The notes under the pieces were generated by a model. That model saw only the letters and a list, made by a program, of their open reading frames with translations. It ran no database searches and was not told where the DNA came from. DNA of 64,000 nt from Ceratothoa steindachneri (taxonomy: Eukaryota; Arthropoda; Malacostraca; Isopoda; Cymothoidae): the NCBI GenBank assembly GCA_963969495.1, contig OZ018326.1, forward strand, positions 173,885,056-173,949,055. The letters are read 5' to 3'. Each line of letters opens with the position of its first letter. The first letter of the stretch is position 1. Made by a program: the position numbers and the translations under genes. This document shows, in pieces, positions 11,745-21,230 of the stretch.

Positions 11745-12796
11745 ATCCTTTGGCAAATTTCGAAATCTTCGCAACCATGTCACCATCCATCTCGTTAACA
11801 TAGATAGTGAAAAGTAGTGGTCCCAGGACAGAACCTTGAGGTACACCGCTGGTAACGGGCACCAATAGAAGCCTGTCCATTCAGCACCACCCGTTGCCGT
11901 CTGCCACTTAGCCAGTTCTCTATCCAACCTGCTACCTTTCCGTGTATACCCAATGCACGCACTTTGCGGAGAAGGGGGGGTGATATAGTACCTTATCAAA
12001 GGCTTTTGAAAGTCAAGGTACACAACATCCACTGCTTTATCTCGATCATTCTCAGTAAAAAGGAAGTGAAAGAATTCCAAAAGGTTCGTTAGGCATGACC
12101 GGCGCCTTCGAAAACCGTGCTGGGAAACTCTTCAGTAGCAGGTTCGACTCTAAATATGACGTTATTTTGTCCACCATCATGCTTTCCATGAGTAAACTAA
12201 CTATCGAAGTGAAATATTCGGTAGCTTGACGGTTGGCTAAGGTCTTCTGTCTTGAAGATGGGACTCACCTCCGCCTCACACCAGTATCCAGGAACGCATT
12301 CGGTCCGGATTAACATGTTGAAGATTGTGCCCAGATGTTGTGGCAATTCATCGCGCACTTCTTTCAACACTTTGGGTAGAACCCCGTCCAGTCGAGGGGA
12401 CTTATTTGTCTTTAAATCGTTGATTTTTTTTCTCTACTTCGAATTGGGTAAAGTCCATTTCCTCCAGCTTCTTACCCAAGTAACAGTCCGTGGGCTGAGG
12501 TATAGGACCACACTCCTCAGTGAACACTGAAAAGAAGTAGTTGTTGAGGAGTTTAGCATTCTCTGTATCTGAGTGCTTTAATGCTTCCTCCTCATTCCTT
12601 AAAGGGGCAATCGTTCGACGAATTGGTTTACGGCTGTTTACATATCCAAAGAACTCCTTTGGATTCTCTTTGCAAAGAATCGCCACTCGGAGTTCCTCGG
12701 CACGTTTTGCCGCCCTTGTGCTGGACTTCACTTTCCTAGCTAGCCTCCGCTACTCCTCAAAGTACTCCAATTTCTTCGAATGCCGGTACACATGTG
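11745..12796 (-). pseudogene. CR1 reverse transcriptase fragment, copy A
   Basis: Minus-strand readings include ENPKEFFGYVNSRKPIRRTI (about 12,690-12,630; the Y-V-N junction is intact here, unlike copy C), VVYLDFQK (first catalytic Asp, about 12,030) and GVPQGSVLGPLLF (about 11,845, in another frame). The second Asp pair is destroyed: where copy C reads FADDTKL, this copy reads FAKGYQ, with a one-base shift at about 11,750. Together with several frame changes this leaves no working polymerase. The segment past the active site (thumb, connection) present in B and C is absent. Confidence 0.8.
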
Positions 12797-12798
12797 TA

Positions 12799-13689
12799 CG
12801 AGGGGTGGTCAATAAGTTCTGCGAATCGGTAGGGCAAAACAGAGGAAGCGGGATGGCTGTTTGTGGGGGTGTTAGGACAAGTCATGACAAGTCAGGATCT
12901 GCAGCTGCACGCTCCTGTCTCGTCTATTTAAGAAGCAGTAACTGATCGCAGATCGTCAGTCACAAATTTTTCAACAATGGAGACAAGAATGCAAAACAGA
13001 TCCATGAACGCATGGCTGCAGTGTACAACGACACTACTCCTTCTTATGCAACCATTGTTTGCTGGAATAGGGAGTTCTGCCATGGTCGTGAGTCCCTTAA
13101 AGATGACCCCCTGTCCAGGACGCCCGTCAGACGTGACCAACGAGGACAATGTGGCCCGTGTGGAGTGGATGATCCTCGAAAATCGACGGGTGAAGGTCGA
13201 AGAGATTGAGCGACAACTTGGAATATCAAATGGAAGTGTTATCAACATCATTCACGGCAATTTGGCCATGACCAAGGTCTCTGCCCGTTGGGTCAATAGA
13301 AACCTCACGCCCCATGATCGACTTAAACGTCGTCAAAGTCCACAAGGCCAGAGCTGCACAAGCTGCCCTGCGCGAGTGCGGATTCGAGGAGCTCAACCAT
13401 CCCCCCTACAGTCCAGATCTGGCCCCCAGCGACTACTTTTTTTTCCGCCAGCTCAAGGCTGCGCGGCGTGGACGCCGGTTTGGGGACGATGAAGATGTCC
13501 AGCTCGCCGTCCAGGAGTGGAATGAATAGAGGTCAGGAGATTTCTGGTTGTCAGGGAATTCGAAGCCTCAGGAACAAGTGGAGCAAGTGCATTGAAGTCA
13601 AGGGTAGTTATATTGAAAAATAATAAAGATTTTTCCTTCATATCTCGTTTCCTGATATCCGAATCGCAAAACTTATTCACCGCCCCTCG
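12799..13689 (+). mobile_element. Mariner deletion derivative with TIRs, inserted in CR1 copy A
   Basis: Terminal inverted repeats of 31 bp (12,799-12,829 and 13,659-13,689) share 27 bases, beginning CGAGGGGYGG. Both are flanked by TA (12,797-12,798 and 13,690-13,691), the target duplicated by Tc1/mariner elements. Removing the element rejoins CR1 sequence that is continuous in copies B and C (GCCGGTACACAT then CTTTTCTCCCT). Total length is 891 bp versus about 1.3 kb for full mariners, matching the missing central part of the transposase. Confidence 0.9.
12976..13529 (+). pseudogene. Mariner transposase, central deletion
   Basis: The DNA-binding half is visible across two frames: HERMAAVYNDTTPSYATI (about 13,003) and VKVEEIERQLGISNGSVI (about 13,192), a paired-type helix-turn-helix that binds the terminal repeats. 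After HDRLKR (about 13,314) the reading jumps to VHKARAAQAALREC (about 13,338) and HPPYSPDLAPSDYFFF (about 13,398-13,445), the mariner block with the third catalytic Asp (SPDLAPSDYF). The roughly 120 residues between, holding the first and second Asp, are gone. The product cannot be catalytic. It could only be a binding-domain relic, or the copy may be mobilised in trans through its intact ends. Confidence 0.85.
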
Positions 13690-13699
13690 TATCTTTTCT

Positions 13700-14080
13700 C
13701 CCTCAGCAGTTGACCAATTTCTTGATTAAACCACTTTGGTTGAACGGAAGACTGACGCAGGCTTTTCACAGGGATAAATTGTGATTGAAGACTAATGAGC
13801 TCGTGGTTGGATATAATTTTGCAGTTCGTCGATTTGAATGTATACTAAACATACAACATCAAAACGCCACCCTCTCTGTCTAGCCTATCTTTTAGAAAGA
13901 GTTGAAAGCCGGGAATCATGAATTTTTCCTCAAAATCTCGGCTCGGATTTTTTACTGATGACTCTGTTATGGCCACTATCTCGGGTTCTTCCTTCGCTAC
14001 AAGGCAACGTAGTCCAAGAAACTTGTTCTTGATTGCCCTTGCATTGAACAGAAGAAATTTCAAGGAGTCCCCGAATGTAA
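13700..14080 (-). pseudogene. CR1 endonuclease fragment, copy A (large internal deletion)
   Basis: The start of the endonuclease is readable on the minus strand at 14,063-13,845: LLFNARAIKNKFL, then VAITESSVKN (with the catalytic Glu) and LDREGGVLMLYV. At about 13,800 the reading passes directly from the block that in B and C says ISDHELLG to the much later linker SLQSQFIPVK and WFNQEIGQLLREKR. The GDFN and SDH catalytic blocks are therefore deleted. In copy C the matching interval is about 0.5 kb. A shared ATGA(A/G)CT-like string at the join suggests microhomology-mediated loss. Confidence 0.75.
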
Positions 14081-15217
14081 GACTCTCTTCCGTTTCTCGG
14101 CTTGTTTGTTAGCGCGGTGGGCTTCGTCTTAGCGACCTCCGAAAAGGTTGTATCAGGAGTGACGCGGGCATACTGGTGCACGTTCGCCTTCACACTCGGT
14201 CGAATACTCCTTTGTGTCCTCTCTACGACATCCTGGATCATGTTCGACAGAAAGGCCTTTCCTTTAAAGGAAAGATGTACCACATCCCTTTGGTAGAGAT
14301 CATTCCTACAATAAAAGGTGCGGTACGGTTTCCCAGAAAAGACCCCTTCTGCCATACACAAATCTGCCAGGGGTCGGTTTAAAGAGACGTTCCTCGAGTC
14401 AGCGGTCCGTGTTCGCCCTTTCCTCGGGAGCATCCCGATCACAACACGCATGAGGGTTTTCAGCCCACAATCATGTACGGCGCCCATGACTGTGTGGAGG
14501 ATTTTATCCGTAGGGCTTACCCTACCTCCTCTCAGGTAGAGCTCTTTGCCAGTTACCATCAGAGCAACGATTGAGCTCTCAGAAATCTGAGATTTCTCCG
14601 CCTCTACTCTGATGCGGTGGTTACCCCGTCCTGGCAAGCAGCTTACCTTCACACTAGTGCGAAGGCGGGCCGCTAGCAGGGGGTGCAGACCCCGTGCTTG
14701 GGAATCACCAATAAGGGTGACTCTTGCACATCTGTCTTCAGGCGACTGAGTCTTTCTCCTTTCGGAAGCGACTTGCCGGTTTCCTCTTTTTTCTCTACAT
14801 TTTGCTTCTTCTTCTTCTTCTTTTGTTGTCTTCCTTTGTCTTCTCTTCTCCCGTTTCTAGTTTCTCTTCTTTTGTTTCTACTTTCTCGTCTTCTGTTTTC
14901 ATTATATTTTATTTTCTTTCTGTTTTCTCTTCTTTCTTCTTTTCTTTCTTCCTCTTTCTTTTCGTCTCTTTGGCTCGTTGAGCAAGTCCTGTAGCAGAAG
15001 ACTCCTGCTCTTCGAAGTCGGAGGCCTTCTCTCCTTTGCACTCGCCTGAACATCTGCACCCCTCTGATTTTAAGAGGTAAACCTCCCTTTTGAGGAGGGA
15101 GTTCTCCTCTCTCAGTTGAGCGATGTTCTCGCCCAGGCGCTTCTCCAGTTCGCAGAAGTCGCAGACACTAACCCTCATCTGTGAGCTCCTTGCAGCTCCT
15201 GCTCCCGAAGTCTGCAC
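14080..15217 (-). pseudogene. CR1 ORF1, copy A: coiled coil, K/E-rich linker and SGNH-esterase domain
   Basis: From the 5' side: VSVCDFCELEKRLGENIAQL (about 15,178) begins a leucine-heptad stretch likely to form a coiled coil, with CRCSGEC after it. A long Lys/Glu/Arg-rich run (about 14,990-14,780) follows, encoded by a polypyrimidine tract on the plus strand. Next comes ESPLLVI (about 14,720) and, after a frame change, the SGNH-hydrolase part: VIGMLPRKGRTRTADSRNVS (about 14,440), LNRPLADLCMAEGVFSGKPY and QRDVVHLSFKGKAFL (about 14,285), where D-x-V-H is the catalytic Asp-His block. ORF1 esterase domains are known in CR1 elements; their role is probably lipid or RNP interaction. The G-D-S block I is damaged and the frame is broken, so this copy is inactive. 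Confidence 0.75.
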
Positions 15218-15250
15218 TCCATCTATAAACTTTGCTCATTTTGCAGGTTA

Positions 15251-16119
15251 CCTTGCGGAACGGGGGACAGTTCTACTGGGCCATTTTAAAACATGTGGGA
15301 CGTTACGCATTAAAAAGTTTTTTGTGTGTAATTTTATCTCACACTAATCACATCCGCATATTTCCAGGAGGTTTTCGGTCTTTCGGTGAACAGAAACCTT
15401 TTGACCAAGCACACCAACCCTAAGGTCTCCCCTGGGCCGGACGTCCCCAATCATTCCGCAGCCCAAATGAACTGGATCTCTGATTTTGCGACAGTGGTGC
15501 TCGAGGTCTAATTGTATTTCTCCTAAGCCCTACTAATCAACTAAAAACGGCCAGACTTTAAGCAAATAGTAAAGCTAAGTGCCGACGACTTCATCCGAGA
15601 TCTTTAGCTGATCTGGCAACCAGCAAGACACAAAATCTCTTTCACCAAAGAGCGGTTGAACCTTTGTTCACCAAGTAGGGGTCACAGGGGGCTGGTCAGG
15701 CCATTACACGTTAGGAGAAAGTTTCTAATGGGTACCTAGCATTTCTCCATTAAGAGGTACCCCAAACGCCTGAGATCCCTTCAATCTCAGTCTCGCAGTT
15801 GTTGGGGTTATTTTTTTTTCACAGTTGAAGAGAGGGTGTGAAACTTAGTACTAATAGAATTGAAGTGGTTAGTAGGGCGATGCCTGAAGACGCACCAAAG
15901 AAGTTGTAAAGAAGTTTGAAACCCTTAGTCTGGATCCTACTAAAGCTACCTTACTGGCATGGGTGACCCTGCCAGACTAAAAGTCCCCCAGCTTAGCTAG
16001 CTCAACTCAAGCAGATCGCGCAAGCTCCCCCACCCACGGCAAGGTGGTTGTTTTGAGGGTGAGTGTGTGAGAGAGAGAGGAGAGGGAGAAAGAAAGAGAG
16101 AGAGAGAGAGGCGGGAGAG
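15251..16119. other. Spacer with a possible LINE 3' tail
   Basis: No open gene. At about 15,955-16,060 the phrase GGCATGGGTGACCCTGCCAG and, later, CCCACGGCAAGGTGGTTGT resemble 3' ends of another LINE type (L1/RTE-like tails with ATGGGTGACCC and ACGACAAGGTGG). This is recall only. The stretch 15,430-15,950 is not recognised. Confidence 0.3.
16062..16114. repeat. GA microsatellite
   Basis: An imperfect (GA)n tract preceded by GTGAGTGTGTGAGAGA, lying between the possible LINE tail and the 3' end of CR1 copy B. Confidence 0.85.
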
Positions 16120-16219
16120 TTACAAGGAGTTACAAGGAAAGGAAGTACCCTAGGATACCCTACGGTCCATTCAAAGAGGGTACCTTTAGACTAGCAATCG
16201 AGCGGGGACATGGCTGCTC

Positions 16220-17762
16220 AATTGTTTTGCGTCCCTAAACGGCCACTTTTCAAGACTTTGTCTAGTCTTGACTTGAACTGGTCAACAGATTCACTGTTGA
16301 CAACTTCCACTGGAAGTGCGTTCCACTTAACGTAGTACTGTAGGTGAAAATATTTCCACACAAATTGCGGTTGTAACGCTTTAGTTCAAGTTTGAAGCCG
16401 TGATTGCGCGTTCTGTTCTCACTCAGTGTGAAAATATCCCGGTAGTCAACATTGTCGAACCCTCAAACTATTTTGAAAACTTTGATGAGCTGACCACGCA
16501 GCCTACGGGTTTCCAGCGATAATAGAGCTTATTCCCTTAGTCTATCCTCATAACTTTTATGTCGGATAGAGGGAATCAGTTTGGTTGCCCTAGCTTGTAC
16601 GCGTTCCAACCTTGCGATGTCCTTTCAAAACGAAGGACTCCAAAATTGTACGGCATACTCCAGGTGCGGCCGAACGAGGGAGTTGTACAGACAAAGTACT
16701 ATCTCCTTGTTATGGTATCACACCTGGCGCTTTATGTAGCCTAAAATCCTTTAAGCTTTCTATTCTGCCTCGATGCACTGTTTTGAGAACTTGAGGTCGC
16801 TAGTGATAGTTACACCCAAGTACTTCTCAGTGTCACTCGATTCAAGAGCAGTGCTCTTAAGGATATACTGAGATTGGGGGTTTCCCCACGTGAAAGGCAT
16901 TTGCCACGTGTCCGACCACTCCCCAATCTTTCCAAGATCTTCCTGCAGGCAGTCAGTATTTCCAACCGTGGCAACGTTCATACCAAGCTTCGTATCGTGC
17001 AAATTTGGAAATCTTGGCAACCATATCACCGTCCATGTCGTTGACGTAGATGATAAATGGTAGTGGTCCCAGGACAGAACCTAGAAGCCTTCCGCTAGTA
17101 ACGGGCACCCACTCAGAAGCCTGTCCATTAACCACCACTCGTTGCCGTCTGCCACTTAGCCAGTTCTCGATCCAGCCGGCTACTTTTCCGTCTATTCCCA
17201 GCGCTCGCACTTTCCGGAGAAGGTGGCGGTGTGGTACCTTATCAAAGGCTTTCTAAAAATCTAAGTACACCACATCCACCGCCTTGTCTCGATCGTGCTC
17301 ACTGAAGACGAAGTGGAAGAATTCCACAAGGTTCGTCAGGCATGACCGTTGCCTTCAGGAGCCGTGAGGGGGACTCCTCAGTAGCAAGTTTGACTCTAAA
17401 TACGACGTCATTTTGTCCACCATAAAGCTTTCCATGAGTTTACCGACTATCAAAGTCAGACTGATAGGTCGGTAGTTCGACGGATGGCTGGGGTCTCTTT
17501 TCTTGAAGATCGGAGTCACCTCCGCCTCACGCCAGTCTCTAGGAACGCATCCGGTCCGGATTGACATGTTAAAGATAGCGCACAGATGTCGTGACACTTG
17601 ATCGCACACTTCCTTAAACACCTTGGATAGAAACCCGTCCGGTCCATGGGACTTATTCGCCTTTAGGTCAGCGATCTTTTTCTTTATTTCTCTTTCGGTG
17701 AAGTCCATTGCCCCCAGCTTTTCCCCCTGAGTAGGAATCCTGGGCTGGGGGTGGGACCACAC
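16220..17762 (-). pseudogene. CR1 reverse transcriptase, copy B (active site broken)
   Basis: Minus-strand pieces: SHGPDGFLSKVFKEVC (about 17,660), FKKRDPSHPSNYRPISLT (about 17,500), ALGIDGKVAGWIENWLSGRR (about 17,205), SVLGPLPFIIYVNDMDGD (about 17,065), then AKISKFARYEAWYE (about 17,010), where copy C reads KFADDTKLGMN. A two-base loss at about 16,998 removes the Asp-Asp pair. Between 17,260 and 17,390 the QKAFDKV and HGFRRQ blocks are also broken. The C-terminal connection (EYAVQFW-like, about 16,650-16,450) is present but frameshifted. RT identity is certain by comparison with copy C. Confidence 0.85.
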
Positions 17763-17886
17763 TCTTAAGTAAACACTGAAGGGAAGTAGTCATTGAGAAG
17801 GTTAGCATTTTCAACATCTGAGTGAGTTAATGCGCCTTCCTCGTCCAATAAGGGCGCAATCCTACGATGAATTGGTTTACGGCTAT

Positions 17887-18960
17887 TTACATAGCCGAAG
17901 AACTCCTTGGGATTCTTCTTGCAGAGTCTCGCGATCGGAGTTCCTCAGTACGCTTAGCCGCCCTTATGCTGGACTTCACTCTTCTAGCTAGCCTTCGGTA
18001 TTCGTCAAAGGCACCCGAGATCTTCGATCGCCGGTACGCATTTCTCTTCTCCCTAAGCAGTTGGCCGATTTCTCGATTAAACCACTTTGGTTGAACAGAA
18101 GACCGATGTAGGCATTTCAGAGGGATGCAACTTGATTCAAGACTGATGAACTTATTTTTGAAATTGTTCCACGAATCCTCAACCTCTTCGCATACCTCTA
18201 GCCTTACATCAGTTAGCCCAGCACAAGGGCTTGCAAAGTCTGCTCTTCTCAAGTCAAGTTTCCTTGATTGACTGGCAACAGACCTTACCTTCGGGATCTT
18301 GATGCTAAATCTAACTAGCTGGTGATCACTGCCACCGAGCTTTTTGCGAACAGAGACATCCTCAATGATATAATCCTCAGAGGTGAAGACCAAGTCAAAG
18401 ATATTGTCTCGTCTCGTCGGTTATTTGACCCATTGAGTGAAAAACTCGTTTTGGGCGAACTCCAGGAGTAGCGCGCTCTCGTCACAGGCTGCTCTGGCTT
18501 CCCAGTCAACTTGTCTGTTGAAGTCGCCCATAACGATGCACACTCTGCCTTGAACAAGCTCACCCAGCAGCTGGTACAGTTCCCTGTCCTTCTAAACGGG
18601 TTGGGAAGGGGGTCTGTAAAGCACTAGGGTCCTGTATCTGACAGGACCTTTCTCTAGGTCAACGCCTAGGAGCTCGTGATCGGATATAATGTTGGAGTTC
18701 GTAGATTTGATTGTATCCTTGACATACAACATTACACCACCACCCTTTCTGTCTGGCCTATCTTTGTGGAAGAGTTGGTAGCCAGGAACCGTGAATTCGC
18801 CCTTAAAGTCTCGGTTTGAATTTTTTATCGACGATTCTGTTATGGCTACCATTTCGGGTTCTTCCGTCACTACGAGGCCACGGTGCTCAGGAAACTTGTT
18901 CCTGATTGAGCTCGCATTGAACAGAAGAACTTTTAGAAAGTCCCCGACTGTAGGACTCCC
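17887..18960 (-). pseudogene. CR1 endonuclease and linker, copy B
   Basis: Blocks in order on the minus strand: VLLFNASSIRNKFPEH (about 18,935), EEPEMVAITESSIKN (catalytic Glu, about 18,860), GGGVMLYVKDTIKS (about 18,745), a G-D-F-N type block (about 18,530-18,510), and NIFDLVFTSED then GGSDHQLVRFSI (about 18,400-18,290), where S-D-H is the last catalytic block. The linker LDLRRADF and PKWFNREIGQLLREKRNAYR follows. A stop in the phrase FFTQWVK*PTRRDN at about 18,420 and frame changes at about 18,590 and 18,390 interrupt it. The domain cuts target DNA for reverse transcription in living copies. Confidence 0.85.
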
Positions 18961-20262
18961 TACGCTCTTCCGTTTTTCGGCTTGTTTGTTGGCGAGGCAC
19001 CCCTCTTTGTGACCTCTGAGAAGGTCGTTCCTGGAGTGACACGGGCGTCCTGGCATACGTCCGCCGTCACTCTGGGCCGGATACTCCTTTGGGTCCTCTC
19101 TACGACATCCTGGATCATTTTCGACAGAAAGGCCTTTCCTTTAAAGGAAAGATGTACCCCATCCCTTTGGTAGAGATCATTTCTACCATAAAAGGTGCGG
19201 TACGGGTCCACAAAAAAGACCCCCTCTGCCGTACACAAATCTGCCAGGCGCCGGTTTAAAGAGACATTCATCGAGTGAGCAGTCCGTGTTGGACCTCTTC
19301 TTGGGAGCATCCCGACTACCACACGCTTGTGGGTTTTCAGCCCAAAGTCGTCCACGGCACCCATGACCGTGTGGAGGATTTTATCTGTAGGGCCTACCCT
19401 ACCTCCTCTCAGGTAGAGCTCGTTGCTCTCAGAAATCTGTTATTTCTTAGCCTCTACTCTGATGTGGTGGTTACCACATCCTGGCAGGCAGCTTACCTTC
19501 ACACTAGTGCGAAGGCGGGCCGCTAGCAAGGACTGTAGGCCCCGTGCTTGAGAATCACCAATAAGGGTGACTCTTGCACATTTGTCTTCAGGCGACTGAG
19601 TCTTTTAGCTCTCGGAAGTGACTTGTTGCTTTCCTTTTGTATCTCGACATTTTTCTTTTTCTTCTTCTTATTTTTCTTGTCTTCGTTTGTTTTCTCTTCT
19701 TCCGTTTCTCTTTTCTCTTCTTCTCTTTCCACTTTCCCTTGCGCACCAGTAACGCTCGAATCCTCTACACTGAGGTGAGTTGCATTAAGGTTTTTCTTCT
19801 TTTTATTTTTTTTCTCTTTCTTCTTCTCATTTGCTTCTCCGCATGGCTAAAGTGGGACTGCCAATGCAGTTTCACCTCCTTGAGCTGGAGTCACATCGGC
19901 GGAACCACCCAAGTCAGTGGGACTTTCGTCTCGAGCTTAAGCTGACTGGGCCTCTAGTTTAGAGGCTAGCTCTAGGATTTTTTCTTCGAGACGCCGAATC
20001 TGAAGCGCGTGCTGCGTTTCTAGGGTCTGTATTCTACTTTCCAGTGCCCTAGATTTTTCTTCAAAGGTTGTGAAGAGAACCTTGAGTTCATTGCAGTATG
20101 CCACTGCCTCTCGGACCTCTCCTTTAAGAAGGCAGTCGGTGCATATACTTCCCGGGTTGCATTTCAAAAAACATCCTTCCAGGAAGTCAACGCATCACTT
20201 ATCCTTCTGGCATATCGCACATGTATATTTGAGTGCAGCTGGATCTTTTTTCCCTGTCATTT
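18960..20262 (-). pseudogene. CR1 ORF1, copy B: zinc-binding start, coiled coil, SGNH esterase
   Basis: The start ATG is placed at 20,258-20,260 (MTGKKDPAALKYTCAICQKD). The next residues run KCNPGSICTDCLLKGE across an in-frame TGA at about 20,195, giving a C-x2-C ... C ... C-x2-C pattern that would bind zinc. Residues of about 20,090-19,940 form a leucine/glutamate heptad coiled coil (SRIQTLETQ, RRLEEKILELASKLE). A K/E-rich run follows (about 19,740-19,620), then SGNH-type sequence at 19,364-18,960: VVVGMLPRRGPTRT, LNRRLADLCTAEGVFFVDPY, QRDGVHLSFKGKAFL (D-x-V-H intact). The predicted product would be an RNA-binding ORF1 protein with an esterase domain; several frame breaks make it a pseudogene. 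Confidence 0.75.
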
Positions 20263-20740
20263 TGAACACTTTCTCTCTTTCAAAACTTTGTGACCAATCA
20301 ATAGAAAAAAGGGGGTTGGTGAGATCTCCCCGCGTGAGTCGCTCCCGCCTATCGATCGGAGACGTTTCGGATCTTTCAGAAGGCACGCTCCATGTGCTGC
20401 TGTTCGTCCGACCGAGTCATCAAGCCTCGGCGTGCCGTGGCTCCCAACCAAGCAGCAAAGACGGTCCCCGAAGGGGCCATCGATTTGTCACCAGATAAAC
20501 AACAACGAAGCACGCCGTGTACCAATATTGTTTTGGATTCTTCCCTGGGGACGAACTTGCTCAACGAGTTGGTTTGATACCACTTCGGTCTTCTCGTTCT
20601 TTTGTTCTTCCTGTAGTATGACATGGAAACCCATCTTCCCTTAATTAGCACCTTTCTTTTCTAAGTTGATCATTTTTAAACTAGTAGAACTCCCTCTTTA
20701 GGAAAGGGTAATTGTTTTTTTCATGCTTGATATTGCCAAC
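20263..20740. other. Possible 5' UTR of CR1 copy B
   Basis: GC-richer than the flanks and free of long frames I recognise. It lies directly upstream of the ORF1 start of copy B. No second full-length copy is available in the window for comparison, so assignment is inference. Confidence 0.35.
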
Positions 20741-20829
20741 ACATTCAACCAACATTGGTGATGTGTTATCTTTTTCTTTATATTGAACCTGTCGAGGTAT
20801 ATCTGTGTAAAGTAGCTTGGCGCTCAGAG

Positions 20830-21014
20830 ACTTACACAAACATGGGCAGACAGCTGACCACACGCCGCTGGAGATTGTTTGGGCGATTAAAAGAGTGCGA
20901 AGTACGATTGACCCGGCTTAGATTAATGGCTTGCCAAGTTGCAGTTCAAAGGACATATAAAGAAAATACCCCAAAATATAATTTTAATATATATGAAAAA
21001 GGGGGCAATTTATA

Positions 21015-21080
<66 letters not shown>

Positions 21081-21230
21081 AAAGTGCGAAAAAAATACTT
21101 ATGGTAGTTAAATGAATTAAGTCATGATTAACGAGGTAATCTGGGGACGACCATAGACGATCGCCTTACATTCAAGCGAGGGTGATTGGATGGGAGTGGA
21201 AGACAATGGCGCAGGCCTTCTAGAAGATAT
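20830..21230 (+). pseudogene. LINE RT C-terminal scraps split by a (TA)n tract
   Basis: On the + strand TTRRWRLFGRL (about 20,860) resembles the RRWRLFGHxLR block found after the RT in several LINE clades. After the (TA)n tract, NLGTTIDDRLTFKR (about 21,140-21,182) resembles the YLGxxIDxxLxFxxH block that follows YxDD in Jockey/R1/I-type elements. The two pieces are in different frames, and possibly from different elements. Nothing further downstream matches confidently. Confidence 0.4.
21011..21078. repeat. (TA)n microsatellite
   Basis: About 68 bp of alternating TA with a single G interruption near the left end. Confidence 0.95.

Larger units (their letters stand above)
11650..15250 (-). 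mobile_element. CR1-type LINE, copy A (interrupted and internally deleted)
   Basis: Minus-strand element reading ORF1 (15,217-14,080), start of endonuclease (14,065-13,800), linker, then RT (12,731 down to about 11,740). Sequence matches copies B (16.1-20.3 kb) and C (43.7-46.6 kb) base for base over long runs. Three lesions are visible: a mariner derivative inserted at 12,799-13,689; loss of about 0.5 kb of endonuclease at a junction near 13,800; and divergence from B and C at about 11,745, just past the RT active site. After that point the copy ends in its own sequence with an AATAAA. No target duplication was recognised. Confidence 0.85.
16115..20262 (-). mobile_element. CR1-type LINE, copy B (near full length, inactive)
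   Basis: Most complete CR1 copy in the window, reading on the minus strand: ORF1 from ATG at about 20,260 to 18,960, ORF2 from about 18,960 to 16,220, then a short 3' UTR. The 3' end carries short direct repeats (coding strand CTTGTAACTC twice, 16,115-16,140). CR1 elements typically end in short tandem repeats instead of poly(A). Copy C shares the same end (CTAGGRNACC, CGGTCCATTCAAAGAGGGTA). Several frameshifts and stops are spread along it. The 5' UTR limit is unclear; the sequence up to about 20,650 may belong to it. Confidence 0.85.

Noticed and set aside
14683..14994. Open frames rich in Ser/Phe/Leu on the plus strand
   Set aside because: They are the mirror of the polypyrimidine tract that encodes the charged linker of CR1 ORF1 on the minus strand.
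15840..16030. Structured RNA or rRNA fragment
   Set aside because: The phrase ATGGGTGACCCTGCCAG fits LINE 3' tails better; nothing matched rRNA or snRNA cores I know.
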